A stretch of DNA of 64,000 bases from an uncultured Thermoguttaceae bacterium (GTDB lineage: Bacteria; Planctomycetota; Planctomycetia; Pirellulales; Thermoguttaceae): NCBI GenBank assembly GCA_938084835.1, contig CALKER010000018.1, forward strand, positions 62,001 to 126,000. Direction: 5' to 3'. Below are positions 28,288 to 38,725 of this stretch, one piece after another. A program made the position numbers and the translations under genes. How positions within the stretch are numbered: position 1 is the stretch's first letter; every line of letters begins with the position of its first letter. The notes below the pieces were generated by a model. It was not told the origin of the DNA. It did not search any database and saw nothing but the letters and a program-made list of their open reading frames with translations.

Positions 28288-29736
28288 ATGAACCAGCGAA
28301 GACTACTGCCGAGGGATCATCATCCGGCGCGTCGGACGAAAATTTTGGGGTGTACTCGCATCAATATGCGCCCAGTGGTGTGGGTGTTGTGTCTGTTCCT
28401 GGTTTGCTTCAATTCGGGATCTCCAAAGACCCCACTTCTCCCGCCGGGCGGAATTTCGGCGGCGCTTGGTCAGGAAATCGACTCTGTCCGCGCTCTGCAA
28501 CGCGCATGGCACGCGGTGGTGAGCATCCGGGGCGAGAAACGGCTTGAGGGGGCTGTGATCGCAGCTCGCGGGGAAACCGCCCGTCGAGTAGCCGGCATGG
28601 GGACCGGCGTGATCATCGATCCCCGAGGCTACATTGTGACAAACCACCATGTGGTCGATGGTGTTCAGGAGATTCAAGTCAGCCTCGCTAATGGTAAGGA
28701 ATATATTGGCCGAAGGATCGCGCGCGATACAGAAACCGATATCGCCATCATCAAGATCGACCCTGATGAACCGTTGCAGCCAATCGCCTGGGGCTCATCC
28801 AGCGCGCTTTTACCGGGGCAACCGGTGGTAGCCTTAGGAAACGCCTATGGATATCAGCACACGGCTACAAGAGGAATTATCAGTGCTGTGCATCGGGCCG
28901 TGCAGGTGACCGACGCGCAGTTTTACGACGATCTCATCCAAACCGATGCCAGCATCAATCCGGGCAACTCTGGAGGTCCTCTCCTCAATCACCATGGGGA
29001 AATGATCGGACTGAATGTCGCCGTGCGCGCCGGGGCTCAGGGCATCGGCTTTGCTATTCCGGCGGACAAGGTGGCCGCAGTCGTCAACGAACTGCTGGTC
29101 TCTCTCTACAGCGAGCAAGTGTGGCCGGGATTAGTGCTCGAACCCGAACCTGCATCCCGAACCGATGGGGCAATAGTGCAAAAAGTCCTCGAGGGAAGTC
29201 CCGCGGCAGAGGCGGGGTTTGAGCCAGGCGACATGATTACGGAAGTTGACAACCAAACTATCTGTCGGCCTATGGATTTCCACCGTGCGATGCTTGAGCG
29301 GCAACCCGGCGAAATACTTTCTATCCGCGCTAGCCGGCAGGGAGAAGAGCGAAAATTCCAATTAACGCTTCGCTCCAATGAAGAATCCAAAGCCAAAGGT
29401 CAACATCCGTACTGGGAATTGTTGGGTTTAAAGCTCGAGCCTATTTCCCAAACAGAATTTCGTCAACGATTTGGGACCCGTTACCGGGGAGGTCTCTTAG
29501 TGACCGCGGTTCGGCCTGGCGGGCCAGCGGCGGAACAAGGGATCCAACCCGGCGATATTGTGGTGGGAATCCATGTCTGGGAAACCGTCACCCTCGCAAA
29601 TGTGGACTACATTTTGCGTCGCGTCAGCACAGACGGAGTCAATCCGGTTAAGATTTACATCATGAGAGGAAAGGAGACCTACTACGGCTATCTCCCCCTT
29701 TCGGAGTCGGTGCGAACTGCCCTGCAAAAGAATTAG
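28288..29736 (+). CDS. HtrA/DegP-type serine protease with two PDZ domains
   Basis: 482 residues from ATG 28288; ATG 28366 gives a shorter signal region and neither has a clear Shine-Dalgarno. Residues 28-45 form a signal peptide or anchor. The trypsin-like domain shows the triad His121 (VTNHHVV), Asp151 (TDIAIIKID) and Ser228 (NPGNSGGPL). QGIGFAIP closes the protease domain. PDZ1 (about 280-350, VLEGSPAAEAGFEPGDMI) and PDZ2 (about 395-475, VRPGGPAAEQGIQPGDIV) follow. It should act in the periplasm on misfolded or signalling proteins. No two-component or sigma-factor gene is adjacent. A hairpin-rich leader lies upstream. Confidence 0.93.
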   Translation: MNQRRLLPRDHHPARRTKILGCTRINMRPVVWVLCLFLVCFNSGSPKTPLLPPGGISAALGQEIDSVRALQRAWHAVVSIRGEKRLEGAVIAARGETARRVAGMGTGVIIDPRGYIVTNHHVVDGVQEIQVSLANGKEYIGRRIARDTETDIAIIKIDPDEPLQPIAWGSSSALLPGQPVVALGNAYGYQHTATRGIISAVHRAVQVTDAQFYDDLIQTDASINPGNSGGPLLNHHGEMIGLNVAVRAGAQGIGFAIPADKVAAVVNELLVSLYSEQVWPGLVLEPEPASRTDGAIVQKVLEGSPAAEAGFEPGDMITEVDNQTICRPMDFHRAMLERQPGEILSIRASRQGEERKFQLTLRSNEESKAKGQHPYWELLGLKLEPISQTEFRQRFGTRYRGGLLVTAVRPGGPAAEQGIQPGDIVVGIHVWETVTLANVDYILRRVSTDGVNPVKIYIMRGKETYYGYLPLSESVRTALQKN

Positions 29737-29842
29737 CTTGTCCTGTGGACCAACGAGGATCTAGGTATCGGCTCTAGGCATCTTCTCCACTGTCAGTTCT
29801 TCCTATCGTATGTGGGAACAGTGAGATCCACCTTTCAATCCT

Positions 29843-31114
29843 TCATATCTTGGGTTTCACGAAAAGGACGTCAGCTCGCTGGATCCAACCTTTTCGCAAT
29901 TCCAGTCGGTACCAACCCTCTTGGTTGGCTTGGTGAATTCTGACTATGGCCCGTTTGCCAAATTCGATCAGGTCATGTTCTGCCCACGATTTGCCCCCAT
30001 CAAGCGAAATAATTACTCCCGCGTGGTAGGGGCAAGCAGGTCCGAGGTGTCCGGCCAAAACAATGTCCCCATCAAGGAGCATGCAGCCGCATTCGTAAAC
30101 GGGGTTATAATGGAGCGTGTGTTTCTCCGGCGAAGTAAGATCTTCCGGTAGGGCAGAAAAAATACCCCGATCGTGAGGAAGTGGACCGTTGGCATCGCTT
30201 ATCCACCAGATCCGACCATCAACACAATTGATGCCGCCGGACTTGTAGCGTGTGTTCTGCGATGCAGAAATTACCACACTCCACTGCCACCGGTCGCCTT
30301 TGCTATCATAAGTACCTCGAAGCCAATGGCATTCAAACCATCCCGGCCGGTTGAAATCCCCAGTGCAGCAGTAAAAGGCATCTTCAGCAGGATTGTACGC
30401 CACGCTGTGAATATGTCGACAAAGCACAGGATTGTTAGGATCCCCGAGAAGTGTTCCTGTCGAGCCGCCCCCCTCCGATCCATCATCTCGGAAATGTGGA
30501 TTCTGGCCAAAAGAATAGGCCAGCTTAACCGTTTCTCCATGATCCACGGAATAGTAAATGTTGATGGGCGAAGCCCCGCCCAAGACATTACAGTAGTTCC
30601 CCCAGACGAGCATTTCGCGCCCGTGAACCGACCACGAAGTCACTCCCGAAAGGGTATTAAAATACCATCCAGGCCGATTGGGATCTTTTGGAGAGTGCGG
30701 TGTATACTCCGAGCCATCGGCTCGCCGGATTGCCACCGGTTGTATTGTTCGAAGCCTGTCCCCAGCAAGAAATAGCTGATTGGCCGTCGCGAATAGCACG
30801 TTGCCATCGGCAAAAATATGACTGAAGGTAATTTTTTGTGCTTCGGGGAACTCCGCCGAGTAACCCCACGAGCGACCGTTGTCCTCCGACAAATAGACAC
30901 GCTGCTGAGCAAAGGCGAAAGCCCAGGGACCCCGCTGGGAATCGATATAGATACCTTCCGGTTGCAGTCGGTACCAAAAATGCTCTGTGGACCGAGCTTC
31001 CGGCCAAGGGAAAATCTCGCCGGCTCTCCCAATCACCGTGGGCAGGGACGACGTTGCCAACACGCTGGTGGCGGTCCTTAAAAATTCACGGCGTGGAAAG
31101 GTTCGCTTCCGCAT
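29843..31114 (-). CDS. Tat-exported BNR/sialidase-fold protein of unknown function
   Basis: 423 residues from ATG 31114, which has AAGGAGT eight bases upstream; the frame is open to 31141. The N-terminus MRKRTFPRREFLRTA is a twin-arginine signal followed by a short hydrophobic segment, so the protein is exported folded. The rest reads as a beta-propeller with BNR/Asp-box-like repeats (YLSEDNGRSWGY, YYSVDHGETVKLA, IISLDGGKSWAEHD). HIHSVAYNPAEDAFYCCTGD is a further blade. No sialidase catalytic set (Arg triad, Tyr/Glu pair) can be assigned, so enzymatic activity is not claimed. It may be a glycan-binding or lyase-like protein. The sugar kinase lies on the other side of a divergent spacer. Confidence 0.75.
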   Translation of the reverse strand: MRKRTFPRREFLRTATSVLATSSLPTVIGRAGEIFPWPEARSTEHFWYRLQPEGIYIDSQRGPWAFAFAQQRVYLSEDNGRSWGYSAEFPEAQKITFSHIFADGNVLFATANQLFLAGDRLRTIQPVAIRRADGSEYTPHSPKDPNRPGWYFNTLSGVTSWSVHGREMLVWGNYCNVLGGASPINIYYSVDHGETVKLAYSFGQNPHFRDDGSEGGGSTGTLLGDPNNPVLCRHIHSVAYNPAEDAFYCCTGDFNRPGWFECHWLRGTYDSKGDRWQWSVVISASQNTRYKSGGINCVDGRIWWISDANGPLPHDRGIFSALPEDLTSPEKHTLHYNPVYECGCMLLDGDIVLAGHLGPACPYHAGVIISLDGGKSWAEHDLIEFGKRAIVRIHQANQEGWYRLELRKGWIQRADVLFVKPKI

Positions 31115-31996
31115 GAGAAGTACTCCTTTCGAGATGTGCACACCATACCAACCCAGGCTGGAAAATTGGTCAAACCCATTTTTATGCTAAAGACGGATTC
31201 CTCTTAAAGCAAATATCGATCGATTTCCGGCTTGATGCTCACCGCGGGCTAAGCCTCTCCCTTTCCCCCGACAGACTTGTTCTCCACCGAGGAACATTTG
31301 GAATCTTGAATCCCGCATTGTAAGAGCCGACGGGTATAGGCAAAAAAGCTCGCACGTGAGGAAGCTTGTTATCGAGTACTCCACAGATACGGAAACCGCA
31401 ACTTAATTTACCTCTGATGAGAGCCTTGCTTTCTTTCGCGAAGACAGCGAACATCTTCCCGCGGCACCTTCTCAGGAGAGCAAGCACCAAAAGTAACCCA
31501 CGAGGCGTAAGGCGTGCCTGTCCCTTTAAATCAGGGTCATGTGCCAAGTATCGGGGCCTTTGGGTCGTGAGTCATTCTCGCATCCCTGGGACAACATTCG
31601 GGAGCCGGTTGTCGACTGGAAGCTTCGGGGGATATATCTTCCTGAATCGTGTTTTTGCTACAATCTTGGCAAGGCGCGGGCTGAAAGTGCACTTGAATTT
31701 CCAGCCTTTCAACATACTTCGTGAGCCAACAGCAAGGGGACTGAGCTCATAAGATCGGCAGCGGAAGTTTGTCCCGCCACAATCACACTGCCGGAGAGGA
31801 ACTGCATCACACGGAGCGTTTAAGATCCCGGACATAACGCGGGGCCTGAAGCGATCTTCCTGTGAACCAGCACGAATTGTTGTGTCTCGCCCCTAGCTGA
31901 CGGCAAAATATCGAGATTTATCTGCCCATGGCAGACTTAGGGGAACCTGCAACAAGTTAGTTCGGAAATGAGTCATGTTTGTTTGGGGAAACGCAT
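31115..31996. other. Divergent intergenic region, no gene recognised
   Basis: About 0.88 kb between the divergent BNR protein and the sugar kinase. Overlapping frames on both strands at 31239-31835 have no recognisable product. It must contain both promoters; none is clear by eye. Confidence 0.45.
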
Positions 31997-33574
31997 ATGG
32001 TCGACACACCTCGCTTTGTCTCTCCCGAAAGTGTCATCACAGGCTGGGATTTCAGTACAGGTGCGGTAAAGTGCTTGGCGTTCGACTTGACTGGTGGGGT
32101 GTTGGCGGAGATCCGCTTGCCCACCGACCTTTGGAAGGGCGACCCCTACGACGAGCGCATCTCAGAACTCAACCTTATGCAGCTTGAAGGCCAGGCGCGA
32201 GCTAGCGTCCGCGCGATGGTTGCCGCCCTACAGGAGCTCGGCCGCCTGAAGGATTGGATAGCCGGCGGGATTTCGGCCACACATCACACTGCGGGGCGAA
32301 TCGACAAGAATCGCGTGCAAATTCGCCGCGCCATTTGCTGGAATGACCAAACGTTGGCAGATTATCGCCGAAAAGGCGAAAACCGGTTGGGAGGCCCCCA
32401 TCGGGTTCGAGAGTTGATCGGCGGACCGTGGGCCGATCGATATTCCCTCAGCCATTTGGTCAAAGACGAGGACCCCAGTTATCTGCCGCCCGAAGCTTGG
32501 CAGCGAACCTGGCGGATTTTGCCCCACGGTCCCCTGGCAGCTGGCTTTTTGACAGGAAATTTCGATGTGATCAGCGTCTCTTCGGCGGCTTCCACGGGAA
32601 TTATGGATCTGCGAAGCTGCCAATGGCGCTGGGAGATGTTGGAAGCTCTGGAGTCCGAACAGTATCGGCGTCTTGTCCGGCAACAGCTCCCGCGGATTGT
32701 TGACATGTATGAGCCCCTTGGGAGGCTGGCATCCCATGTATGCGTGGAGGTGGGTTTAATTCCTGAAAAAGCACCGTGGATCTTCCCTACTTCCGACGAT
32801 CAGCAAGCCGGCTTGGTGGGCGGCGGGGCGGTAGATGCCGGCCAGGTGGCTGTGATCCTCGGCAATTCGGCCGTGGTGAACTCGTCCTCCGATGAACTGC
32901 CCCAGACGGACGAACTGGATGTGATGCGTCTTAATTGGGGACCGTACCTCTGGATGCGGTGTTATAACAATGGGGCCCAATTCCTAGATTGGGTTGTGGG
33001 AGAAAACCCCGACTGGCCAGCCTTGACGGCCGCCGCTCGGCGACTTCCGCCAGGGAGCATGGATGTTCAGGTGATGCCCTTTATCATGCCTGAACCCTCA
33101 CTTGGCATCCGCGGCAATGTGCAACCGGCTTGGTATCCTTCCCCACCCGAGTCGGTGGCGCACAAATTCCGGACGGCCCTGGAGGCTATTGCTTATCTCA
33201 TCCGGCTGGGAATTGAAGCGCATGAACGGGCCGGGCAAAAAATTAAGCAGATCACGGTTTCTGGAGGAATTGCCCGAAATGACCTCATGTGTGAAATTTT
33301 GGCCAGTGTTTTGAACCGGCGGTTGGAGCGACTAGTATCGGCCGAAGGCCCGGCATTGGGCGCTGCCGTCACGGCCCTTGCCGGCGTGGAAACCCTTTTA
33401 CGACGACAGCAGGGAGTGGCGGAGCCATTCCGTGTTTCCGAGGCCGTGGCCATCATGGTCCGGTACGCCGAACCTGTGACACCCAACCCTCAATGGGTAT
33501 CCACATACGAAGAGGAAATGGCCAAGTTCCGCCAGCGACTCGAGCAATTTCGGTCCGCCCTTTCCGCCGCGTAA
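31997..33574 (+). CDS. FGGY-family carbohydrate kinase, xylulokinase-like
   Basis: 525 residues from ATG 31997; a TTG at 31979 in frame is less likely. FGGY kinases phosphorylate sugars such as xylulose, gluconate or glycerol with ATP. The N-terminal ATP fold starts with VITGWDFSTGAVKCLAFDLTG. RRAICWNDQTLADYRR is the substrate-domain block typical of xylulokinases. Residues about 270-300 (FPTSDDQQAGLVGGGAVDAGQVAVILGNSAVVN) hold the likely catalytic Asp. The second ATP-site motif VSGGIARNDLMCEILASVL is near residue 415. Xylulose is the best guess; FGGY substrate prediction is unreliable. No isomerase or transporter is adjacent. Confidence 0.85.
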   Translation: MVDTPRFVSPESVITGWDFSTGAVKCLAFDLTGGVLAEIRLPTDLWKGDPYDERISELNLMQLEGQARASVRAMVAALQELGRLKDWIAGGISATHHTAGRIDKNRVQIRRAICWNDQTLADYRRKGENRLGGPHRVRELIGGPWADRYSLSHLVKDEDPSYLPPEAWQRTWRILPHGPLAAGFLTGNFDVISVSSAASTGIMDLRSCQWRWEMLEALESEQYRRLVRQQLPRIVDMYEPLGRLASHVCVEVGLIPEKAPWIFPTSDDQQAGLVGGGAVDAGQVAVILGNSAVVNSSSDELPQTDELDVMRLNWGPYLWMRCYNNGAQFLDWVVGENPDWPALTAAARRLPPGSMDVQVMPFIMPEPSLGIRGNVQPAWYPSPPESVAHKFRTALEAIAYLIRLGIEAHERAGQKIKQITVSGGIARNDLMCEILASVLNRRLERLVSAEGPALGAAVTALAGVETLLRRQQGVAEPFRVSEAVAIMVRYAEPVTPNPQWVSTYEEEMAKFRQRLEQFRSALSAA

Positions 33575-33789
33575 GCCAACCGCGGCCGGACTGCGACCCC
33601 TAGTAAATAGCGACGATATCGTGCCCACACCTAGGTGCGGGAAGAGGGGGTGGGGTTTACCGTTTGTTTTCGGTTCCATTTTGCTGGTTCTTCCATCCCG
33701 GCTTCCCTGGGATTGCAGGACAGTTTTCGTTATATTGGCCAAATTTCCCCGTAGGCGTTATTGGCAACCCAACGAGGTCCCAGCCCATT

Positions 33790-34800
33790 TTAAGGTGTCA
33801 AGGCTTGCGGGGAACGATGCGACCAAATCACGCGGCGATTCCCGAAAGGCTGAGGGGCTTCCGATGGTGGCATGGCGGGATGTTCGTAGCTTGCCCATTG
33901 GGCTGCTGATGGATAGGGGATTCCCTGCTCCGCGCTGGTGCGGAGGACTCCCGGGTGGCCCAGGAAAGATACCGGGTTGTGAGCCCAAGCTGCCGGGTGG
34001 GGAACAGAAGCGGCACCTTCAGATGCGGGCGCCACACCGGGTGCCATCGGCCGCAACCACTGGGCCTGAGGCGGTACAAGCTGGAGATGTGGTTGCTCAT
34101 CCGTGGGATCAGGCCGATCCGCGGGCTGCGATGTGTCGACAGGCCGCCCGTAGGCAGAATTTCCCGCCGGAGAAGAGGAGGCTGGGCCGGTCCCGCGAAC
34201 CGTCATTGGAACCGTCCACACGCGGGGCTTATTAGCCACGGCCGACTCGCTTGCCCGAGATGTTCCAGCAGGGTCACTGGACCGCGGACCTGGCAGGGTC
34301 ATCTTCGCCTGTTGGCTCACTATCGTCTTACCTGCCCTGCTAGTAAAGCAGACAATAAGACTGATCGTACGCTGAGGGCCGCCAGCTTCATCCCAAGGGA
34401 TCCACACACTGTAGGAATGCCCCACTCGCGATTGACTATAGCAGCTGGCAAGTTCTTCTGGCGTAAACACATAGCGCCGATCCGGCATCACCTTCTGTTC
34501 CTGGGAATTTGTCTCCTCAAAGGCATAAACAGCTAAAGTACCGTCAACTTTGACCGGCCTTTCCCTCCCTTCTTGAAAGAACATGATGCGCCCGCCGAAT
34601 CCCCTCGCCGGTGGTTGCCCCGGTCTATGGGCAACAGCATAAGTCCACACGGCCACGATAGTATCCGGGATACCGTACTCCTTTCTATCGCTTTTCCACA
34701 GTAAGGGAACAGGCAGTCCTTCTGCCCGTACGGGGAATGCCGCAAGCGCTATCCATCCCAAGAGCATGCCGGTTATAACTTTTGTCTGATATCGCCTCAT
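33790..34800 (-). CDS. Exported hypothetical protein, probable secretin partner
   Basis: 336 residues. A signal peptide (VITGMLLGWIALAAFPVRAEG) precedes a globular domain at about 30-175 with DTIVAVWTYAVAHRPGQPPARGFGGRIMFF and VKVDGTLAVYAFEE, followed by a Pro/Ser/Ala-rich tail of about 160 residues without fold. I know the first domain only as a planctomycete-type conserved region without assigned function. It starts 139 bases after the secretin gene on the same strand. It is probably co-transcribed and may be a periplasmic or outer-membrane accessory of that secretin (inference). Confidence 0.7.
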   Translation of the reverse strand: MRRYQTKVITGMLLGWIALAAFPVRAEGLPVPLLWKSDRKEYGIPDTIVAVWTYAVAHRPGQPPARGFGGRIMFFQEGRERPVKVDGTLAVYAFEETNSQEQKVMPDRRYVFTPEELASCYSQSRVGHSYSVWIPWDEAGGPQRTISLIVCFTSRAGKTIVSQQAKMTLPGPRSSDPAGTSRASESAVANKPRVWTVPMTVRGTGPASSSPAGNSAYGRPVDTSQPADRPDPTDEQPHLQLVPPQAQWLRPMAPGVAPASEGAASVPHPAAWAHNPVSFLGHPGVLRTSAEQGIPYPSAAQWASYEHPAMPPSEAPQPFGNRRVIWSHRSPQALTP

Positions 34801-34939
34801 ACCTTTCCCCCAATTTTGAGGGTTTTTCTATCGGATGCTTTTACTTGGACTGAGTTCTGTCTGGTTATTTCGCGAAAGTTCCATTTGTTTCGACGTGGCA
34901 AATAACGGCTTTTTGATGAGTTATTTGCGGTGTCAACAT

Positions 34940-37900
34940 CTACCACATTTGCGACGATTCGATAGGGGGTAACACCGAGTGTTTCGGGTCCGCACCATTC
35001 GGAAGTGGGATGGGAACGGGTTCCGAAGGACTTTCGTCGATTATCACTGGGGTTTCCATACGCGGGTGTTGAATGGGGACCTGCCACGGAGCCGGTGGCC
35101 GATACCTTCGGGAGCTGAGTCCGCTGGCATCGTGCATCTCCATCACATCCCGCAAACACCAATCAATGCGCGCCGATTCGATATGCTTCATCCGCTCAAC
35201 GTCGGCATCCGTAGTAATAATGTGCGGGGTCATAATGATCAGAAGCTCCGTCCTTATGGTGCGGAGGTAGTCATAGCGGAAGAGCCGACCCACAAGGGGA
35301 ATGTCTCCGAGGAAAGGAACTTTTCGCGCCGCCTGACTCTTAGATCTCGTAATAAGCCCCCCCAAGACAACTGTCTGTCCGTCGGCGGCACTTACCACCG
35401 TGCGAGCCGAGGTGGTGTTGATCCGGGGGGCACGGATGACCTGACCTTGGGAGACGGAGACGGGTATGCCTTCCGCCTCCGGACCAACCTCAGACTTGGT
35501 GGCATCGATTTCCATGACGACCAGTCGATCGGGGCTAATCCGCGGAGTAACGGTCAGAATCAAACCTACCTCTCGCCAGGTAATGGTGTTTATTTGGCCA
35601 CCCAAGTCGGTAAATTGCGTGCCACTAATCGTGGGAACTTCCTGGCCCACTAGAATCTGAGCCTGCATATTATCCATCGTCATGATCTGCGGCCGGCTGA
35701 GAATCTCCAGTCGCCGCGAATCCCGCAAGGCCCGAATCAACACGCTGATCGACTCACTCGAGGCGGAAAGCACAAGCCCACCAAATCCCAGCTCAGCGTT
35801 ACCTCGTCCTAAACTAAAATTGGTGATGCCTTGAGTCCCAATTCTGTCCGATTGGGCCAGCGCCGCCGGAGAGTTGCTGTTTCCCAGCGGATCGGTGGTA
35901 TTAAACAGGAACCCAGGGACATTCGTGCCGGTCAAGGCACCTGTACCGGCCACGCTGCGGTCAAACAGGATAGAATCTTGCAAGCCTAACTCGACACCGG
36001 TTTCGTTTACATCGGAGAGGGTCAGTTCCGCAATAAGGACTTGGATCATCACCATCGGTGGACGGGCATCCAGTTCCTCCACCAAACGGAGGATGTCTTC
36101 AAAGAATCGGGGAGTCGCGCTCACGATCAGTGCGTTACTGACCGGTTCCGGTACAATAACCACCTCTCGTTCGATCTGTTCAAAGGCACTGACAAGCCCG
36201 GGCGCTACCTGGAGGAGTTGGCGTTCGCTGCGAAGGAATTCGTTCAGGGCGTTTGCCACGTCATTCGCAGGCGAATTTTTCAGGCGAAAAACACGGTTGA
36301 CACGCGCGCGAACCTCGGTGGTATCCAGTCGCAAGAGAATGGCTTCGACCAAAGCAAGATCGCCTGCGGTCCCGGAGGCGATGATGCTGTTGGTACGCAC
36401 ATCCACAGCAAAGCGAAGGGGAACGAGCACGCTTTCGCCCGGTTGCGCCCCGGTTCGGATGGCTACTTGCTGGGCAGCTACCTGTTGACCGAAAATGGTC
36501 TGCAACATTTCCGCCATATTTTGTGCATCGCCGTTGACAAGTGTAAATACCTTGATTTGGGCTTCCGCCGTGGGCAATTGGTCCAGCTCCTCGATCAGGG
36601 CTGCTATCAGCGGCATGCTGTCAGGCGAAGCGGTAACCAACAGGGAGTTCGATCGTGTATCCGCGGTTATCACTGCGTCGGTAAGGATGCCAGAGCTAAC
36701 GATCTGCCGACCTCTTTCGTCGATGGTCACAAATCGCAGGATGGCCGACTTCCGCTCCTGCTGTTGGGTAGCTGCTACCTGCCCCGGGGCCACCCCCCGC
36801 ACTCCGTAGGCTTGACCGGTAATGGCGTCTTGGAGGATAGTGGCCAACTCCGAAGCCAAGGCGTTTTTCAACTTGAACACACGAATCTCACTTTGTGCCT
36901 CGGTGTGGCTGATATCGAGTTGGGCGATGAGCTCGGCCACCTCGGCCATATCCCGGGGGCTTGCCTCCACAATGAGAGAATTGGAGCGGAAATCGGTGGA
37001 GACCCGAACCTGAGTTCCCAACCCAGCGCGAGCTTCATAAAACTGGGTCATGGTTTGTGCCACCTGGTCTGCCGGGGCATGCCGCAGCCGGAATACTTTG
37101 AATTGGGTTTCCGGACGAACCGGACGATCGAGTTGTTGCGCCAGGTCGATGACCGCCTGAACGCTCTCCTGCCGGCCGGCCACCAGAATCGCATTCGGCT
37201 TAACCAAAGCCAGGATCAGCACAGAACCCAATCGAGGTTGGTACACCTGTTGATAAATCTGGGTAAGCACAGTGATAAGAGGCTCACAATTGACATGCCG
37301 AAGTTGATGAATGTGAATGACGGGTACGATTTCGGCGCTGAGCCGCTCGATTTCCTGGATGAGCTCAGCCACTCGCTGCACGTCGCGCTCATGGCCGCGA
37401 ATGATCAGGATGTCAAGTCCTTCAAGCCACTCGATCTGCACAGGGCCGATAAGCCCCGCCGGTGCCTCGGCTGCTGCTGGCGGGGTCGGCACTGGCTCGG
37501 CCAACGGTGGCTCAGGCGGCTGGGATAATTCACCCGGAGCTTGCGCAAGGAGCCAATCGCCCCGGGCAGGAACGTCCGATGGTATTTGCCCTGCTATTGT
37601 GCCACTCCGAAGCAGATTGCTGCGTACCACTGCGGTAGCCGGCTCCCCCATCTCAGGTGATGCCAGACGATCTCGCGGTACAGGCGCAGCATGCGATAAC
37701 TGCTCCAAAGTGACCAGCGCTTGTTGAAGCGCCACTTGGCGGGGCCGCTGAAGTGCCACAAAAGCCGTCGGTGGGTTCCCTGACCCGGGAGCTCCGACCA
37801 GAAAGTTCTGCACAAACGACCCGAATCTAGGCACTAAAGAACTGTCGCCTTGCACAAGGAGCGCACCGGCTTGCAGATCGATCGTCACAAGTAGGTCACC

Positions 37901-38725
37901 CCCGCTGAAGTTCCGGATCCGGTAAGTCTTCTGCCCTTGAGGAGTGTGTCCCAGGGCTTGAAGCCTTGGTCCAAATACGCCGAGAAGATCAGCTTCAAGC
38001 TGGTCCGCCGAACTGGTTCCCAAATTGATAATCTGGAAACTGGGGGCGACTCCGACACCATGTCCCCCCTGTAGAGTAGATGGCCTCACCACGTCACCGC
38101 CAGCCGGCAGCGAAGGCGCAGTGTGAGTCTGGTCGGATGGACTGGGAGCACCCTCAAACCCGGGTGTAGGCTGCCCCTCTAGCGATGGCTGCCACGAACT
38201 GAGAAACCGTGCCACCACTGCCTGAACTGCGGCTGGTGCCAGCACAATGAGTTGGTTGTTCCGCCGGTCGACAGCCACTCGGAGCGACTCGCTGCCAAAG
38301 CGCTGTTCTAACGCATCTCGTGCCGCTTGAAGGTCCCCGGAGATCCGGTATTGTCGAACCACACTCTCCCCCCCCACCGGAGCCGGCGAGCCAGCAGCGG
38401 CCTCATGGCCGCCGGAGCGAGTGGCCCCGGCCGAAGTGATCCCAACTCCTGGGTGGGCAGGGGAAGCCTCCCCTACAGGAGACTCATGGGAGGCAAATTG
38501 AACAGGATAGGGATAATGGGATAAAGGGGTAGACCACGGTGAATTGCCAGGGAATGGTAGGGCCCTTTGTTCCCTGTTACTTCCTTCTAACCCGCCCGAG
38601 GTGTGGGAAGGTCCCCGAGCCAGCAAACTCCAGCCGATCGCCCCAAACCCAACAAAGCCTAGTGCCACCAAACCCCAGCGAAAGCGCAAAGAAAGAGCAC
38701 GAAGCGATTGCGAGGTCAGTTCCAT
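34940..38725 (-). CDS. gspD: Secretin (type II/IV secretion outer-membrane channel), unusually long
   Basis: 1261 residues, start ATG 38725 with AAGGTG upstream. One membrane segment at about 14-36 replaces a cleavable signal. After a low-complexity stretch come about seven secretin N-type modules between residues 120 and 890. The best show FKVFRLRHAPADQVAQTM, IRVFKLKNALASELATIL, IKVFTLVNGDAQNMAEML and VNRVFRLKNSPANDVANAL, each ending in SNSLIV/TNSII-like strands. The C-terminal barrel (about 890-1160) has VMIQVLIAELTL, RPQIMTMDNMQAQILVGQEVPT and VVLGGLITRSKSQAARKVPFLGDIPLVGRLFR, which are secretin signatures. Standard GspD is about 650-700 residues. No other secretion genes are adjacent, so the pathway (type II-like or pilus-like) is undecided. 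Confidence 0.93.
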   Translation of the reverse strand: MELTSQSLRALSLRFRWGLVALGFVGFGAIGWSLLARGPSHTSGGLEGSNREQRALPFPGNSPWSTPLSHYPYPVQFASHESPVGEASPAHPGVGITSAGATRSGGHEAAAGSPAPVGGESVVRQYRISGDLQAARDALEQRFGSESLRVAVDRRNNQLIVLAPAAVQAVVARFLSSWQPSLEGQPTPGFEGAPSPSDQTHTAPSLPAGGDVVRPSTLQGGHGVGVAPSFQIINLGTSSADQLEADLLGVFGPRLQALGHTPQGQKTYRIRNFSGGDLLVTIDLQAGALLVQGDSSLVPRFGSFVQNFLVGAPGSGNPPTAFVALQRPRQVALQQALVTLEQLSHAAPVPRDRLASPEMGEPATAVVRSNLLRSGTIAGQIPSDVPARGDWLLAQAPGELSQPPEPPLAEPVPTPPAAAEAPAGLIGPVQIEWLEGLDILIIRGHERDVQRVAELIQEIERLSAEIVPVIHIHQLRHVNCEPLITVLTQIYQQVYQPRLGSVLILALVKPNAILVAGRQESVQAVIDLAQQLDRPVRPETQFKVFRLRHAPADQVAQTMTQFYEARAGLGTQVRVSTDFRSNSLIVEASPRDMAEVAELIAQLDISHTEAQSEIRVFKLKNALASELATILQDAITGQAYGVRGVAPGQVAATQQQERKSAILRFVTIDERGRQIVSSGILTDAVITADTRSNSLLVTASPDSMPLIAALIEELDQLPTAEAQIKVFTLVNGDAQNMAEMLQTIFGQQVAAQQVAIRTGAQPGESVLVPLRFAVDVRTNSIIASGTAGDLALVEAILLRLDTTEVRARVNRVFRLKNSPANDVANALNEFLRSERQLLQVAPGLVSAFEQIEREVVIVPEPVSNALIVSATPRFFEDILRLVEELDARPPMVMIQVLIAELTLSDVNETGVELGLQDSILFDRSVAGTGALTGTNVPGFLFNTTDPLGNSNSPAALAQSDRIGTQGITNFSLGRGNAELGFGGLVLSASSESISVLIRALRDSRRLEILSRPQIMTMDNMQAQILVGQEVPTISGTQFTDLGGQINTITWREVGLILTVTPRISPDRLVVMEIDATKSEVGPEAEGIPVSVSQGQVIRAPRINTTSARTVVSAADGQTVVLGGLITRSKSQAARKVPFLGDIPLVGRLFRYDYLRTIRTELLIIMTPHIITTDADVERMKHIESARIDWCLRDVMEMHDASGLSSRRYRPPAPWQVPIQHPRMETPVIIDESPSEPVPIPLPNGADPKHSVLPPIESSQMW

